Assembly (NCBI RefSeq): GCF_009696275.1
Contig: NZ_VUMI01000002.1
Location: 186,001-250,000 of the forward strand
Reading direction: 5' to 3'
From: Eisenbergiella porci
GTDB taxonomy: Bacteria > Bacillota > Clostridia > Lachnospirales > Lachnospiraceae
DNA length: 64,000 nt
Shown: positions 63,665-64,000 of the stretch, piece by piece
Numbering within the stretch: position 1 is the stretch's first letter
Layout of the letters: every line of letters starts with the position of its first letter
Made by a program: the position numbers and the translations under genes
Notes under the pieces: model-generated
Database searches by the model: none
The model's input: only the letters and a program-made list of their open reading frames with translations
What the model was told of the DNA's origin: nothing

Positions 63665-63716
63665 ATATTTAGGGGATGCCAGCAAGGAACGGGGTGATGA
63701 CATCCCCTAAGTATAT
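63665..63716 (+). promoter_or_regulatory. Long-range hairpin before the ABC ATPase gene
   Basis: TATATTTAGGGGATG (about 63664-63678) pairs with CATCCCCTAAGTATAT (63701-63716) around 22 nt, about 45 nt before the start codon. There is no T-run. It may be a regulatory leader structure; I do not recognise it. Confidence 0.5.
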
Positions 63717-63761
63717 TATGGAAATACAGCTGCCACAGAGCGGCGGAATGAGAGGGAATAT

Positions 63762-64000
63762 ATGTCGGATTATATTGTGGAAATGCGCCATATTACCAAA
63801 CGGTTCCCAGGCATTGTTGCCAATGACGATGTCACGATTCAGGTAAAGAAGGGGGAAATCTTTGCCCTTCTGGGCGAGAACGGTGCGGGAAAATCAACGC
63901 TTATGAGCATGCTTTTCGGAATGTATGAGCCGGATGAGGGCGATATATATATCCGGGGGGAAAAGGTAAAGATCTCTTCGCCCAATCATGCCACGAAGCT
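63762..64000 (+). CDS. ABC transporter ATPase of the BMP/nucleoside importer, partial
   Basis: The first 79 residues of an ATPase of the type paired with BMP lipoproteins (YufO/NupO-like). Walker A reads LGENGAGKST, and RHITKRFPGIVANDDVTIQVKKGE is the usual opening. The gene runs off the window edge. The start follows AGAGGG. Confidence 0.9.
   Translation, partial: MSDYIVEMRHITKRFPGIVANDDVTIQVKKGEIFALLGENGAGKSTLMSMLFGMYEPDEGDIYIRGEKVKISSPNHATK

Overview
The window (about 50% GC) looks like a chromosomal segment of a gut Firmicute of the family Lachnospiraceae, of an Eisenbergiella, Hungatella or Enterocloster type. I base this on gene content and style: strong GGAGG ribosome sites, YesM/YesN sensors with LplA/B/C-type sugar uptake genes, PF13303 'PTS EIIC-2', HscC, NERD and TipA-type MerR proteins, and a tRNA-Leu without an encoded CCA. 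The genus is inference only.

Layout. 1-2010: the tail of an unknown gene, then a two-gene SufC/SufB-type Fe-S assembly operon. 2221-10498: a sortase-assembled pilus operon in the same order as the streptococcal FCT-3 region (tip protein, SipA-like pseudo-signal-peptidase, FctA-like major pilin, class B sortase, FctB-like minor pilin), closed by a two-way terminator. 10498-15210: AraC regulator, aldose-epimerase-like protein and a DUF5107/TPR protein that has lost its 5' end. 15282-20678: a nested palindromic element, then a large TPR protein with a J-like head lacking HPD, overlapping an HscC-type Hsp70. 20944-22310: a wrecked AAA-like gene. 22545-24347: NiaR repressor and a PF13303 membrane transporter separated by a strong operator-like repeat. 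24622-33520: YesM/YesN two-component pair, a 347-bp foldback, a lipoprotein/permease ABC importer and a GH51-type arabinofuranosidase. 33594-36396: truncated DUF362 gene behind a MerR-type promoter, an aromatic-acid-exporter-like protein and an AraC regulator.

36790-44161 is a one-strand run that suggests scavenging of decorated glycans: MFS carrier, FAD/Rieske oxidoreductase, cytoplasmic GH33 sialidase, sialate O-acetylesterase and a tocopherol-cyclase-like protein. 44181-50565 holds smaller units: a secreted protein, a decayed IS200-like element, DUF523, a TipA-like MerR with its own 19-bp-spacer promoter, an inositol-phosphatase-family enzyme, a secreted coiled-coil SGNH hydrolase, a NERD protein and tRNA-Leu(TAG). 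50674-55644: AraC regulator and purE-purM-purN-purD behind a leader with a G13 tract. 55671-61975: an SH3b/TM/acidic-tail protein, a GntR-clpC operon, a small 'endosialidase'-type protein and radA, whose start codon lies 5 nt after a terminator-like hairpin. 62198 to the end: a BMP-family nucleoside-type ABC importer, cut off in its ATPase gene.

Most notable are the FCT-like pilus operon (SipA homologue lacking both catalytic residues, major pilin with its signal peptide out of frame, hairpins flanking the major pilin), the HscC/J-like TPR pair, several large foldback elements (15282-15413, 27113-27459, 51659-51772), and two long G tracts (G10 inside a response regulator, G13 in the purE leader). 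Several frame breaks could be real lesions or indel errors in the assembly; I cannot tell which from sequence alone.
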